A DNA stretch of 64,000 nt from Streptomyces sp. Act143. Lineage in GTDB: Bacteria > Actinomycetota > Actinomycetes > Streptomycetales > Streptomycetaceae. The position numbers were made by a program, and so were the translations under genes. This document shows, piece after piece, positions 30,734 through 39,528 of the stretch. Position 1 is the first letter of the stretch. Every line of letters starts with the position of its first letter. The notes beneath the pieces are model-generated. The model made no database searches, had not been told where the DNA came from, and worked only from the letters and a program-made list of their open reading frames with translations. The DNA lies in contig NZ_QFRX01000001.1 in NCBI RefSeq assembly GCF_003143935.1, positions 692,071 through 756,070 of the forward strand, given 5' to 3'.

Positions 30734-33430
30734 TCAGCGGAGACGGCGCAGATACGGGTCCTGGGGCCTGCGCGGCAGCAGGCGTACGCGCGCATCGAGC
30801 ACGGTGACTCCGCCCGGTGTCGCGAGAACGGGGTTGAAGTCGGCCTCGGCGAGCTGCGGCAGGTCGCTCGCCATGCGGGAGAGCCGCAGCAGGAGTTGTT
30901 CGAGGCCTTCGAGGTCCACGGGCCGGGCGCCGCCGGCTCCGAAGAGGAGCGGGGCGCAGCGCGGTGCCGTGATCAGGTCGTGCACGTCGTGGTCGGTGAG
31001 CGGGGCGAGCCGGGCGGCGTGGTCGGAGAGGATCTCGGTGGCGGTGCCGCCGAGCCCGAAGAGCACGAGCGGTCCGAACACCTGGTCCTGCACGACCCCC
31101 GCGAACAGCTCGGTGCCCCGGTCGGCGAGCGGCTGCACGACGACTCCGGTCAGCAGGCCGGCGAACCGGGTCTCCAGATCCCGGTAGGCGGCCCGGACTT
31201 GGGAGTCGCCGCGCAGGTCGAGGTGGACCGCGTGCTCGGCGGTCTTGTGCAGCAGTCCCGGCCAGTGGCCCTTCATGACGACCCGGCCGTCGGCGCCGTG
31301 CAGCCGCTGGGCGGCCAGGACGGCACCGTCCTCGGTGTCGGCCCACGCCCAGGGCAGTTGGGGGATGCCGTAGCAGTCGAGGAGCTCGGCGCAGGCACGC
31401 GGGTCGAGCCAGCCGCCGTCCTCATGGGTCCGGAGCCAGGCCTCCACGACGGCGTGGGCGCGTTCCGTCTCCACGCCGGCGAGGTCGGGGACCGTCCCGG
31501 CGGGGCGGGCGAGCCAGGCCGCCCGGCGGGCCGCGTGGGCCAACGCCCGTGCCGCCGCCTGGGGTTCGGCGTACGACGGGACGGCGCCGCCCGCCGTGGT
31601 CGGCAACAGCTCGACGGGCAGGGCCTGTTCGAGCCGGACCGCGGCGACCGGCTTCGCCAGGTGTCCGGGGGCGCCGGTGAGGGCCCGGACGAGGTCGTCG
31701 CCGGTCGCCGCGGCGACCGCAGTGGGGACCAGGGCCACGAGGACGGCGTCGATGCCGCCGTGCCGCACGATCCGGTCCACACAGTCCATGAGCTGCCCCT
31801 CCGAGACGGCGGCGGTCGCGTCGACGGGGTTGCCGACGGCAGCGCCCTCGGGGAGCACGGCGAGCAGTTCGTCGATGAGTTCGGGGGTGGGCGCCGGCAG
31901 CGTGAGTCCGGCCTCGGCACAGGCGTCGGCGGCGAGGACGCCCGCGCCGCCCGCGTTGGTGACGATCAGGACGCGGGGTCCGGCGGGCAGCGGCTGGGAG
32001 TGCAGCAGGGCGGCGGCTTCGAGGAGTTCGCCGACCGAGCGGGTGGCGGTGATGCCGGCCTGCGTGAACAGGGCGCCACGGGTCATGGTGCGGGTGGCGG
32101 CGGCCGCGGTGTGCGAGGCGGCGGCGCGTCGTCCGGCCTCGGTGCGGCCGGCGTCGACCGTGAGGACCGGCATCCGGCGGGTGACGCGGCGGGCGGTGCG
32201 GGAGAAGGCACGGGGACTGCCGAAGGACTCCAGGTGCAGCAGGGCGAGGTCGGTGCGGCCGTCGCTCTCCCACCACTGGAGCATGTCGTTGCCGCTGACG
32301 TCGTACTTGTCGCCGAGGGAGGCGAAGGAGGAGACGCCGATGCCGAGCCGGGACATCCCGTCCAGCAGGGCGATGCCGACGCCGCCGGACTGGACGGCGA
32401 CGCCCGCGGTGCCGGGGCGCGGGTGGCCGGCGGCGAAGGTGGCGTCGAGGCGCAGTGCGGGGTCGGTGTTGGACAGGCCGAGGCAGTTGGGGCCGACGAG
32501 TCGCATGCCGTGTTCGCGGCAGGCCGTCAGCAGTGCCTTGGCCTGGTCGGCGTCGAGTCCGGCGGTGACGACGAGGAGGGCGCGGACGCCTGCCTTGCCG
32601 CACTCCTCGGCGGTCTCGGGGACCATGGGCGCCGGTACGGCGAGCACGGCGAGGTCCGGGGTCCGGGGCAGGGCGGTGACCGAGGGGTGGCAGGGCACGC
32701 CGAGGATGGCGTGCGCGGCGGGGTTCACCGCGAACAGCTGTCCGGTGTAGCCGCCGGTGCGCAGTTGGTGCAGCACGGCCCGGCCCACCGAGCCGGGCTT
32801 GCGTCCGGCGCCTACGACGGCGACCGTGCGCGGGCGCAGCAGGGGTTCCATGCTGGCGACGTCGGCGGCCCGGCCGCGTTCCTCGACCGCGTCGAGGTAG
32901 GTGTCGCTGTCGTCGAGGGCGATGGTGCAGCGCACTTCCGGGCCCTCGAAGCGGCGGGCGGTGCGCAGGCCGAGGTCGGCGAAGAGCCGCAGCACCTCGT
33001 GGTTCTCGCACAGCGCGTCGGCCGTGAAGGTGGTGATGCCCGCGGCGCGCGCGGCCGAGACGAGATGCTCGACGAGAAGGGTGCCGACGCCGCGGTGGTG
33101 CAGTCCGTCGGCGACCGCGATGGAGATCTCGGCCGTGCGGGCGTCGGGTTCGCCGCCGGTGTCGTACTCGGCGAGACCGATCACCTGGCCCTCCGTCTCG
33201 GCCAGCAGCGCCCGGTACCCGGGGTGCGCGGTGCAGGCGCGGTCGGCGGCCATCTCGGCGGAGCGACGGCTGGCGGCGAAGAAGCGCAGCCGGAGGTTCT
33301 CCGGGGACATCTCCTCGTACAGCCCCTGGAGTTGGTCGTGGTCGTCCCGCCGCACCGCACGGATACGGACCGTGCGGCCGTCCGCGAGCAGGGCGTGGAC
33401 GGGGGGCCGGCTGAGTGCGTCGTCCGTCAT
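30734..33430 (-). CDS. GNAT/acyl-CoA ligase fusion, PatA-type lysine acetyltransferase
   Basis: An 898-residue fusion: GNAT acetyltransferase (about 15-165; RLRFFAASRRS, HHRGVGTLLVEHLV as acetyl-CoA loop), CoA-binding Rossmann domain (about 180-300; VAVVGAGRKPGSVGRAVL), succinyl-CoA-ligase-like domain (LVGPNCLGL, VQSGGVG, ASLGDKYDVSGNDML, AAASHTA) and an ATP-grasp part at the C-terminus (VVMKGHWPGLLHKTAEHAV, LFGLGGTATEIL). Streptomyces PatA has this GNAT-first order and acetylates acyl-CoA synthetases; E. coli Pat has GNAT last. Whether the ligase half is active is unknown. The ATG at 33430 follows TGAGGAG, and a strict DosR-like box is 87 bp upstream. It heads the operon with CBS-BON, flavodoxin and hsp20. 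Confidence 0.88.
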   Translation of the reverse strand: MTDDALSRPPVHALLADGRTVRIRAVRRDDHDQLQGLYEEMSPENLRLRFFAASRRSAEMAADRACTAHPGYRALLAETEGQVIGLAEYDTGGEPDARTAEISIAVADGLHHRGVGTLLVEHLVSAARAAGITTFTADALCENHEVLRLFADLGLRTARRFEGPEVRCTIALDDSDTYLDAVEERGRAADVASMEPLLRPRTVAVVGAGRKPGSVGRAVLHQLRTGGYTGQLFAVNPAAHAILGVPCHPSVTALPRTPDLAVLAVPAPMVPETAEECGKAGVRALLVVTAGLDADQAKALLTACREHGMRLVGPNCLGLSNTDPALRLDATFAAGHPRPGTAGVAVQSGGVGIALLDGMSRLGIGVSSFASLGDKYDVSGNDMLQWWESDGRTDLALLHLESFGSPRAFSRTARRVTRRMPVLTVDAGRTEAGRRAAASHTAAAATRTMTRGALFTQAGITATRSVGELLEAAALLHSQPLPAGPRVLIVTNAGGAGVLAADACAEAGLTLPAPTPELIDELLAVLPEGAAVGNPVDATAAVSEGQLMDCVDRIVRHGGIDAVLVALVPTAVAAATGDDLVRALTGAPGHLAKPVAAVRLEQALPVELLPTTAGGAVPSYAEPQAAARALAHAARRAAWLARPAGTVPDLAGVETERAHAVVEAWLRTHEDGGWLDPRACAELLDCYGIPQLPWAWADTEDGAVLAAQRLHGADGRVVMKGHWPGLLHKTAEHAVHLDLRGDSQVRAAYRDLETRFAGLLTGVVVQPLADRGTELFAGVVQDQVFGPLVLFGLGGTATEILSDHAARLAPLTDHDVHDLITAPRCAPLLFGAGGARPVDLEGLEQLLLRLSRMASDLPQLAEADFNPVLATPGGVTVLDARVRLLPRRPQDPYLRRLR

Positions 33431-33516
33431 GACGGATCTCCTCACAGGTCTTCTCGTCACTTAGAGCGTCCAGCGGTCGGGGCCGCGCTCCCATGGGCCG
33501 CCCGGGGGGCTCCGCT

Positions 33517-33530
33517 GGGCCGGTCGGCCC
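33517..33530. promoter_or_regulatory. Strict DosR/OsdR-like box upstream of PatA-type gene
   Basis: GGGCCGGTCGGCCC lies 87 bp upstream of the leftward acetyltransferase (start 33430) and 69 bp after the stop of the Usp gene at 33600. Imperfect repeats of the half-site surround it (GGGCCGCCCGG at 33495). Confidence 0.7.
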
Positions 33531-33599
33531 TCGTCGGAGGGACCGGCTCGCCGCGCGGCCCACGGACCGGGGTCCGGGACCGCGCGGCGTGTGCGCGGC

Positions 33600-34475
33600 T
33601 CACACCGGATGCGGTACGACCGCCACCGGGCAGGCCGAGTGGTGCAGGACGGTGTGGGCGACCCGGCCCAGTTGCAGCCCCAGGTGTCCACTGCGCCGCT
33701 TCGCTCCCACCACCAGCAGGTCGGCGCCGTGCGAGGCGGCCACCAGGACGCCGCGCGCGGGGCCCTCGACCGTGCGGGACCGCACCTCGACGTCGGGCGG
33801 AGCGTCCCGCAGCGCGTCGGCCACGGCCTTCGTGGCCTCCTCCTCGTGCAGCCGGGCGGGTGCGTCGGCCAGCAGCGGGTGGTCGGTGGTCTCGTGCGCG
33901 GGACACCGCCACGCCTTCACGGCCTCCAGGGGCACGTGGCGCCGCCGGGCCTCTTCGTAGGCGAACTTCCTTACGGCCGCCGCCTCTTCGGGGTCCTCGC
34001 CGACGCCCACCACGACGCGGCCGTGGGTGCCGTGCGCGGCCTTGGTGTCGTGGTTGCCGCGCAGCACGATCACCGGGCAGTCGGCGTGGGCGGCGACCGT
34101 CAGGCTGACGGAGCCCAGCAGCGCCTCGGCGAGGCCGCTGCGGCCACGGGTGCCCACCACCAGCACGGAGGCGTTGCGGCCCTCGCGCACCAGGGTGTAC
34201 TCGGGCTCCTCGAAGACGACGTCACCGGTCACCTTCAGTTCGGGCCGGCGTGCCTGGACGCGTCGGGTGGCACCGGCGACGACGTCCTGGGGCAGCACCT
34301 CGGCGGATTGCCTGCCGAGATCCCGGGCGAGGGCGGCGCCCTCGTAGCGGTCCCACCGGCAGGCGTACACCACCCGCAGCGGCACACCCCGCAGTGCGGC
34401 CTCGTCGGCCGCCCAGTCCGCGGCGCGCAGGCTCGGCTCGGAGCCGTCGACGCCGACGACGACAGGCAGTTCCAT
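33600..34475 (-). CDS. Universal stress protein, tandem Usp domains
   Basis: A 291-residue two-domain Usp (about 1-145 and 150-291). Domain one: VVVGVDGSEPSLRAADWA and GTRGRSGLAEALLGS (complete G-2x-G-9x-GS ATP signature). Domain two: GAKRRSGHLGLQLGRV, degenerate. It is a same-length paralogue of the Usp at 56134-57009, sharing CRWDRYEGA- or SLWERYEGA-type and AWRCP-HET-DHPLLA blocks, so these two form a subfamily within the window. The ATG at 34475 follows GAGGTGAACG. It lies 5 bp downstream of the alcohol dehydrogenase gene, in the operon that starts with the Usp at 36446. Confidence 0.9.
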   Translation of the reverse strand: MELPVVVGVDGSEPSLRAADWAADEAALRGVPLRVVYACRWDRYEGAALARDLGRQSAEVLPQDVVAGATRRVQARRPELKVTGDVVFEEPEYTLVREGRNASVLVVGTRGRSGLAEALLGSVSLTVAAHADCPVIVLRGNHDTKAAHGTHGRVVVGVGEDPEEAAAVRKFAYEEARRRHVPLEAVKAWRCPAHETTDHPLLADAPARLHEEEATKAVADALRDAPPDVEVRSRTVEGPARGVLVAASHGADLLVVGAKRRSGHLGLQLGRVAHTVLHHSACPVAVVPHPV

Positions 34476-34480
34476 CACGT

Positions 34481-35503
34481 TCACCTCCCCAGAGCGAGGT
34501 CGAAGACGATGCGGGCCTTGACCTGGCCGCGCAGCACGTCCTCGATCGACTCGTTGACGGACGACAGCGGCCTGGTCTCGCTGATGACCCTGGTGCGGCC
34601 GGCCGCGTGCAGGTCGAACACCTCGGCGAGGTCCTGCCGGGTGCCGACGATGGAGCCGATCACGCTCGTCCCGTTCAGGACGGTGTCGAAGATCGGCACC
34701 TGGATGGTGCCGTGCGCGGGCAGGGCGACCATGACGAGCTTGCCGCCGCGCCGCAGCCCGGAGTTGACGGCCGTGAAGGCGGCCTCGTTGACGGCCAGGG
34801 CGATCGCGGCGTGTGCGCCGCCGTGTTCCTTGAGCACCTGGGCGACGTCCTGCTTGCGGGCGTCGATGACGAGGTCGGCGCCGAGCTCCGCGGCGAGTTC
34901 CAGCTTGTCGTCGGTGACGTCGATCGCGGCGACGGTGGCCCCGGCGATCTTCGCGTACTGGAGGGCGAGATGACCGAGCCCGCCGACGCCGGAGATCGCG
35001 ACCAGTTGGCTCGGGCGCACTCCCGCGACCTTGAGTGCCTTGTACGTCGTCACACCCGCGCAGGTCAGCGGGGCGGCGTCGACGGCGCTGACGCCGTCGG
35101 GCACCGGCTGGGCGAAGTCGGCCCAGGCGAGCATCTTCTCGGCGTAGCCGCCGTCGCAGCCGTACCCGGTGTTGATCTGCTGCTCGCACAGCGTCTCCCA
35201 GCCGGACAGGCAGTGCTCGCACCGTCCGCAGGCCTTGCCGAGCCAGGGCACGGCGACGCGCTGTCCGAGGCTCAGGTGGGTGACGCCGGCGCCGAGTTCC
35301 TCGACGATGCCGACGCCCTCGTGGCCGGGTACGAACGGGGGGCTGGGCTTGACGGGCCAGTCGCCGTGCGCGGCGTGGATGTCGGTGTGGCACAGGCCGG
35401 AGGCCTCGACCCGGATGCGGACCTGGCCGGGGCCGGGTGCCGGGTCGGGGCGCTCCTCGATGACCAGGGGCTCACCGAAGGCTCGTACGACGGCTGCCTT
35501 CAT
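34481..35503 (-). CDS. Zinc-dependent alcohol dehydrogenase, AdhP type
   Basis: A 340-residue medium-chain dehydrogenase closely similar to the one at 26577-27590. Catalytic zinc: GLCHTDIHAAHGDWP and GHEGVG. Structural zinc: CGRCEHCLSGWETLC. NAD motif GVGGLGHLALQYAKIAGA followed by AIDVTDDKL. Likely reduces acetaldehyde or similar aldehydes to regenerate NAD+, or oxidises short alcohols. The ATG at 35503 follows CAAGGAG. It sits between two Usp genes (5 bp and 37 bp gaps), an operon in which metabolic and stress proteins are mixed. Confidence 0.9.
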   Translation of the reverse strand: MKAAVVRAFGEPLVIEERPDPAPGPGQVRIRVEASGLCHTDIHAAHGDWPVKPSPPFVPGHEGVGIVEELGAGVTHLSLGQRVAVPWLGKACGRCEHCLSGWETLCEQQINTGYGCDGGYAEKMLAWADFAQPVPDGVSAVDAAPLTCAGVTTYKALKVAGVRPSQLVAISGVGGLGHLALQYAKIAGATVAAIDVTDDKLELAAELGADLVIDARKQDVAQVLKEHGGAHAAIALAVNEAAFTAVNSGLRRGGKLVMVALPAHGTIQVPIFDTVLNGTSVIGSIVGTRQDLAEVFDLHAAGRTRVISETRPLSSVNESIEDVLRGQVKARIVFDLALGR

Positions 35504-35540
35504 GGGGCAACTCCTTGCTGGGTGGAGGGGGTTGGGGGGC

Positions 35541-36446
35541 TCAGTGGTGGGCGACGACCGCGACGGGCGCGGCGGCGTGGTGCAGCACGGCGTGCGCGAC
35601 GGGGCCGATGTGCGCGCCGAGCGGACTGCGCCGGACACGCCGGCCGACGACGACCAGGCAGGCGTCGCGGGCGGCGTCCACCAGCCGGTTGCCGGCGCTG
35701 CCGGACATCGACACCTCGGCGACCTCGACGTCCGGGTACTTCTGCCGCCAGGGCTTCAGCGCCTCGGTCAGGGCCGTGGCCTGCTGGCGGACGATCTCGT
35801 CGTGCAGATACGGGTCGGCGGACAGGCCGTAGACGTAGTAGGGCGGCAGGTTCCAGCCGTACACCGCACGCACGCCGGTCCCGCGCCGGGCGGCGGTCTC
35901 GAAGGCGAAGCCGATGACGGTGTCGTTCGGGCTGTGCGGGTCCAGGCCGAGGACGACGGGCTTGAAGGGGGTGGCGGCCGACGGGATGCCGACCGGGTCC
36001 GCCTCGTGCTCGTCGGCGGCCTGCTCGCCGGCCCGGATCAGGACGACGGGCCGTTCGGAGTGGGCGATGACGGACAGGCCGACCGAGCCGACCATGAATC
36101 CGCCGATCCCGCTGAGTCCCCGCGATCCGAGGACCAGCAGTTCGGCGTCCTCGGCGGCCTGGAGGAGAACCTCGGCAGCGCTGCCGGGCACCTGCTCCAC
36201 GTGCACCTCGACGCCGGGGTGGCGCAGCCGCAGGCCCTCGGCTGCCTCGCGGGGGATGCGCTCGCTCCAGTGCTGCTGGGTCTCCGCGCCGAGCAGCGGG
36301 GCCTGGGCCATGGGGTCCGGGACGGGCTCCCAGACATTGACGATCTTCAACGGCAGTCCGCGCAGCTTCGCCTCGCGGGCCGCCCATTCGGCGGCGGCCC
36401 GGCTCTCGGCGGAGCCGTCGAGACCTGCGACAACGGTGCGCACCAT
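35541..36446 (-). CDS. Universal stress protein, tandem Usp domains
   Basis: A 301-residue two-domain Usp, close in length and sequence to that at 2190-3095 (EWAAREAKLRGLPLKIVNVWE, HWSERIPREAAEGL). Domain one carries GSRGLSGIGGFMVGS, the full ATP-binding signature; domain two has GRRVRRSPLGAHIGPV. First gene of a leftward operon with an alcohol dehydrogenase and a further Usp. The ATG at 36446 follows ACAGGAGG. Two DosR-like boxes spaced 20 bp lie 60-95 bp upstream, one identical to the corresponding box of the 2190-3095 paralogue, so gene and promoter were duplicated together. Confidence 0.9.
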   Translation of the reverse strand: MVRTVVAGLDGSAESRAAAEWAAREAKLRGLPLKIVNVWEPVPDPMAQAPLLGAETQQHWSERIPREAAEGLRLRHPGVEVHVEQVPGSAAEVLLQAAEDAELLVLGSRGLSGIGGFMVGSVGLSVIAHSERPVVLIRAGEQAADEHEADPVGIPSAATPFKPVVLGLDPHSPNDTVIGFAFETAARRGTGVRAVYGWNLPPYYVYGLSADPYLHDEIVRQQATALTEALKPWRQKYPDVEVAEVSMSGSAGNRLVDAARDACLVVVGRRVRRSPLGAHIGPVAHAVLHHAAAPVAVVAHH

Positions 36447-36505
36447 GGTTCTGCCTCCTGTCGGTTTCCGGGTTCAGCGTCGCCCCCGGTGACGGGGGTG
36501 CAGCA

Positions 36506-36540
36506 GGGGCCGCAGGTCCCCGCCAGGGGCCGACCGGCCC
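36506..36540. promoter_or_regulatory. Tandem DosR/OsdR-like boxes between Usp and SulP genes
   Basis: GGGGCCGCAGGTCCCC (36506-36521) and GGGCCGACCGGCCC (36527-36540, strict) have centres exactly 20 bp apart. They lie 60 bp from the leftward Usp and 92 bp from the rightward SulP gene, and could serve both. Confidence 0.75.
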
Positions 36541-36631
36541 ACCGGCGGGCGGTACGGCCGAGGGACTGAACGGCCCTTTGCCGCCGGGCGTACGCTCGCC
36601 GAACCTGAAGGCAGCCGGCGAAAGGAACCCC

Positions 36632-38353
36632 ATGTCACACGGCTCGGGCAGACGCGGCCCGCAGTGGCGTCGGCTCGCGCCCGGCCTCGTCGCGCTGGCC
36701 GGCTACCGCCGGGCGTGGCTGCGCGGTGATCTGCTGGCGGGGGTCACGGTGGCGGCCTATCTCGTGCCTCAGGTGATGGCGTACGCGGGCGTGGCCGGGC
36801 TGCCGCCGGTGGCCGGGCTGTGGGCGATCCTGCCGGCGCTCGGCCTGTACGCGGTGCTGGGTTCCTCGCGGCTGCTGTCGGTCGGCCCGGAGTCGACGAC
36901 CGCCCTGATGACGGCGACGGTGGTGGCGCCCCTGGCGGGAGCGGACCCGGGCCGCTACGCCGCGCTGGCCGCGACGCTCGCGGTGACGGTCGGCCTGCTG
37001 TGCCTGGCGGCCCGGCTGCTGCGGCTCGGTTTCGTCGCCGACCTGCTGTCCCGGCCGGTCCTCATCGGGTACCTGGCGGGGGTGGCCCTGATCATGATCG
37101 TGGACCAGCTGCCGAGGCTGACCGGCGTCGGCACCTCGGGGTCGGGGTTCTTTCCGCAACTATGGTCCTTCGCACACCACTTGAGACAGCTCGACCCGGC
37201 CACCACGATCTTCTCCGCCGTCACGCTCGTGTTCCTGTTCACCGTCGCCCGGCTGTTCCGCACCGTTCCCGGCCCCCTGCTCGCCGTGGTCCTCGGGACC
37301 GCGACCGTGGCCGTCTTCGACCTCGACGGCCACGGCCTGAAGGTGATCGGTGACGTGCCCTCGGGCCTGCCCGCCTTCGCGGCCCCCGACCTGACCGAAC
37401 TGCCGCGCCTGGTGCTGCCCGCCCTGGGCGTCCTCCTCGTCGCCTACACGGACGTCGTGCTCACCGCCCGCGCCTTCGTCACCCGCGACGAGACCGGGCC
37501 GGGCCTCGACGCCGACCAGGAGTTCCTGGCCCTGGGCGCCGTCAATCTGGGCTCCGGCTGGCTCCAGGGCTTCCCGGTCAGCAGCAGCGCCAGCCGCACC
37601 GCGCTCGCCTCCTCGGCGGGCGCCCGCAGTCCGGCGTACTCGCTGGTGGCAGGGGTGGCGGTGCTCTGTGTGCTGCTGTTCCTCAGCCCGCTGCTGACCC
37701 GTACGCCGTCGGCGGTGCTGGGCGCGCTCGTCGCGTACGCCGCGGTTCGCATGATGGATCTGTCGGGCTTCGCGCGCCTGGCCTCCTTCCGGCTCCGCGA
37801 ACTGCTGCTGGCGGTCGGCTGCCTGGCCGGCGTGCTCACGCTGGATCTGCTGTACGGGGTGCTGGTCGCCGTCGGTCTGTCCGTCGCCGAGCTGCTCAGC
37901 CGGGTGGCCCGGCCGCACGACGCGGTGGAGGGGCTGGTGCCCGGGGTGGCCGGCATGCACGACGTGGACGACTATCCGCAGGCCCGGACCGTCCCCGGGC
38001 TGCTCGTCTACCGCTACGACTCCCCGCTGTTCTTCGCCAACGCCCAGAACTTCCACCGCCGCGCCCTGGCGGCCGTCGAGCAACAGACCGGCCCGGTCCG
38101 CTGGTTCGTCCTCAACACGGAGGCGAACGTCGAGGTGGACATCACCGCCCTGGACGCGGTGGACACCCTGCGGCGCGAACTCACGGCCCGCGGGATCGTG
38201 TTCGCGCTCGCCCGGGTGAAGCAGGATCTGCTGGACGACCTGGAGGCGTACGGGCTCGTCGCCTCGGTGGGCCGGGAGCTGATCTTCCCGACGCTGCCGA
38301 CGGCCGTGGCGGCGTACCGCGCCTGGTGCGCCCGGCAGGAGGGCGCACACTGA
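36632..38353 (+). CDS. SulP-family anion transporter with STAS domain
   Basis: A 573-residue SLC26/SulP transporter. About 10-14 membrane helices (residues 25-430) include the N-terminal signature AAYLVPQVMAYAGVAGLPPVAGLWA and QGFPVSSSASRTALASSAGARSP. A STAS domain follows (about 450-560; RTVPGLLVYRYDSPLFFANAQNF, VDITALDAVDTL). The family exchanges sulfate, bicarbonate, nitrate or dicarboxylates; the substrate here is open, with sulfate possible given the sulfur genes elsewhere in the window. The ATG at 36632 follows GAAAGGAACC. It is divergent from the Usp operon across the tandem boxes and converges with carbamate kinase 10 bp away. Confidence 0.88.
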   Translation: MSHGSGRRGPQWRRLAPGLVALAGYRRAWLRGDLLAGVTVAAYLVPQVMAYAGVAGLPPVAGLWAILPALGLYAVLGSSRLLSVGPESTTALMTATVVAPLAGADPGRYAALAATLAVTVGLLCLAARLLRLGFVADLLSRPVLIGYLAGVALIMIVDQLPRLTGVGTSGSGFFPQLWSFAHHLRQLDPATTIFSAVTLVFLFTVARLFRTVPGPLLAVVLGTATVAVFDLDGHGLKVIGDVPSGLPAFAAPDLTELPRLVLPALGVLLVAYTDVVLTARAFVTRDETGPGLDADQEFLALGAVNLGSGWLQGFPVSSSASRTALASSAGARSPAYSLVAGVAVLCVLLFLSPLLTRTPSAVLGALVAYAAVRMMDLSGFARLASFRLRELLLAVGCLAGVLTLDLLYGVLVAVGLSVAELLSRVARPHDAVEGLVPGVAGMHDVDDYPQARTVPGLLVYRYDSPLFFANAQNFHRRALAAVEQQTGPVRWFVLNTEANVEVDITALDAVDTLRRELTARGIVFALARVKQDLLDDLEAYGLVASVGRELIFPTLPTAVAAYRAWCARQEGAH

Positions 38354-38363
38354 CCGGCTCCGG

Positions 38364-39287
38364 TCAGGCCTCCGGCAGTTCGGGCCGTACCAGCGTCCCC
38401 GAACGGCCGTGCACGATCTCGTACGCCGCGTCCAGCGCGCCGATCGCGGCGAGCCGACCGGTGTTCTCCACGAACCGGGCGGCCGCCTCCGTCTTCGGCC
38501 CCATGGAGGCGGGGTCGTAGTCGGCGGCACGGAGTTCGGCGGGTGTGGCGTCGAGCACCGGCCGCCGCTCGGGGGTGCCGTAGGCGGCGTAGACATTGGG
38601 GACGTCGGTGAGGACGAGCAGGAAGTCGGCCTTGACTTCCTCGGCGAGCCGGGCCGCGGCCAGGTCCTTGTCGACGACCGCCTCCACCCCGCGCAGCGCT
38701 CCGGTGGCCCAGTCGGAGACGACGGGGACGCCGCCGCCTCCCCCGCACACCACCACGCAGCCCGTCTCCAGCAGCACCCGGACCGTGTCGCACTCCAGGA
38801 CCCGTTCGGGCTGCGGTGCGGGCACCACCCGCCGCCGGCCGCCCTGTGTGCTGATCATCGTCCAGCCGTGCTTGGCCGCCAGGAAGTCGGCGACCTTGTC
38901 CGGGTAGGCCGGCCCGACCGGCTCGGTGGGCCGCTCGAACGCCGGGTCGTCGCCGCGCACCTGGGTGTGGGTGAGCAGGGAGACGACCCGGCGCCCGGGC
39001 AGCGCGTCCTGCAGACCGCGCACCAGGAGGGTGCCGATCAGGCCCTGGGTCTGGGCGCCGAGCAGGTCCACCGGGTAGGGCTCGACGAGCGACCGGTCGG
39101 CCACGCTCTCGGTCGCCAGCAGGCCGAGCTGCGGGGTGTTGCCGTGGGTGACGACCAGGTCGTGCTCATGGGCGAGGGCCGCGACGGCGGTGGCCACGCG
39201 GACGACGTTCGCCCGCTGGACGTCGGCGTCGGGGCGCTCGCCGCGGCGCAGCAGGGCATTGCCGCCGAGGGCGACGACGATACGCAT
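38364..39287 (-). CDS. arcC: Carbamate kinase
   Basis: A 307-residue carbamate kinase of normal length: MRIVVALGGNALLRRGERPD at the start, VVTHGNTPQLGLLA, QTQGLIGTLL, VVCGGGGGVPVV, EAVVDKDLAAARLAEEVKADFLLVLTDVPNVY and GSMGPK-like SMGPKTEAAARF. The enzyme makes ATP from carbamoyl phosphate. Arginine deiminase and ornithine carbamoyltransferase are not in the window, so the source of carbamoyl phosphate is unclear. The ATG at 39287 follows GCGAGGAG. A relaxed DosR-like box lies in the divergent space to the cNMP-binding protein gene, so ATP formation under low oxygen is a plausible role. Confidence 0.92.
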   Translation of the reverse strand: MRIVVALGGNALLRRGERPDADVQRANVVRVATAVAALAHEHDLVVTHGNTPQLGLLATESVADRSLVEPYPVDLLGAQTQGLIGTLLVRGLQDALPGRRVVSLLTHTQVRGDDPAFERPTEPVGPAYPDKVADFLAAKHGWTMISTQGGRRRVVPAPQPERVLECDTVRVLLETGCVVVCGGGGGVPVVSDWATGALRGVEAVVDKDLAAARLAEEVKADFLLVLTDVPNVYAAYGTPERRPVLDATPAELRAADYDPASMGPKTEAAARFVENTGRLAAIGALDAAYEIVHGRSGTLVRPELPEA

Positions 39288-39399
39288 GGCTGGACTCCTC
39301 GCTCGCGGTCCGGTGGAGCTCGTCCCATCGAACGGCGTTCCGGACCCTGTCCACAGGGTGCTGAACGGCATCGACGCACTGCCGCCCGGCCCTGCGGCG

Positions 39400-39413
39400 G
39401 GGCCGGGTGGCCC
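39400..39413. promoter_or_regulatory. DosR/OsdR-like box between arcC and cNMP-binding gene
   Basis: GGGCCGGGTGGCCC fits the relaxed dyad without mismatch. It is 113 bp upstream of arcC and 116 bp upstream of the rightward gene at 39529. A short hairpin (ACCCTGTCCACAGGGT, 39344-39359) lies nearer arcC. Confidence 0.55.
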
Positions 39414-39528
39414 ATGGTCCGGTCCCGGCGGGAAGGCCACGCTGGTGGTGGTAGCTCCGTATGCCGTCCACGCGGCCCGCGCGCACCGTCCCGGGCCCGT
39501 GCGGCACACGACTGTCTGGAGGCACGCC

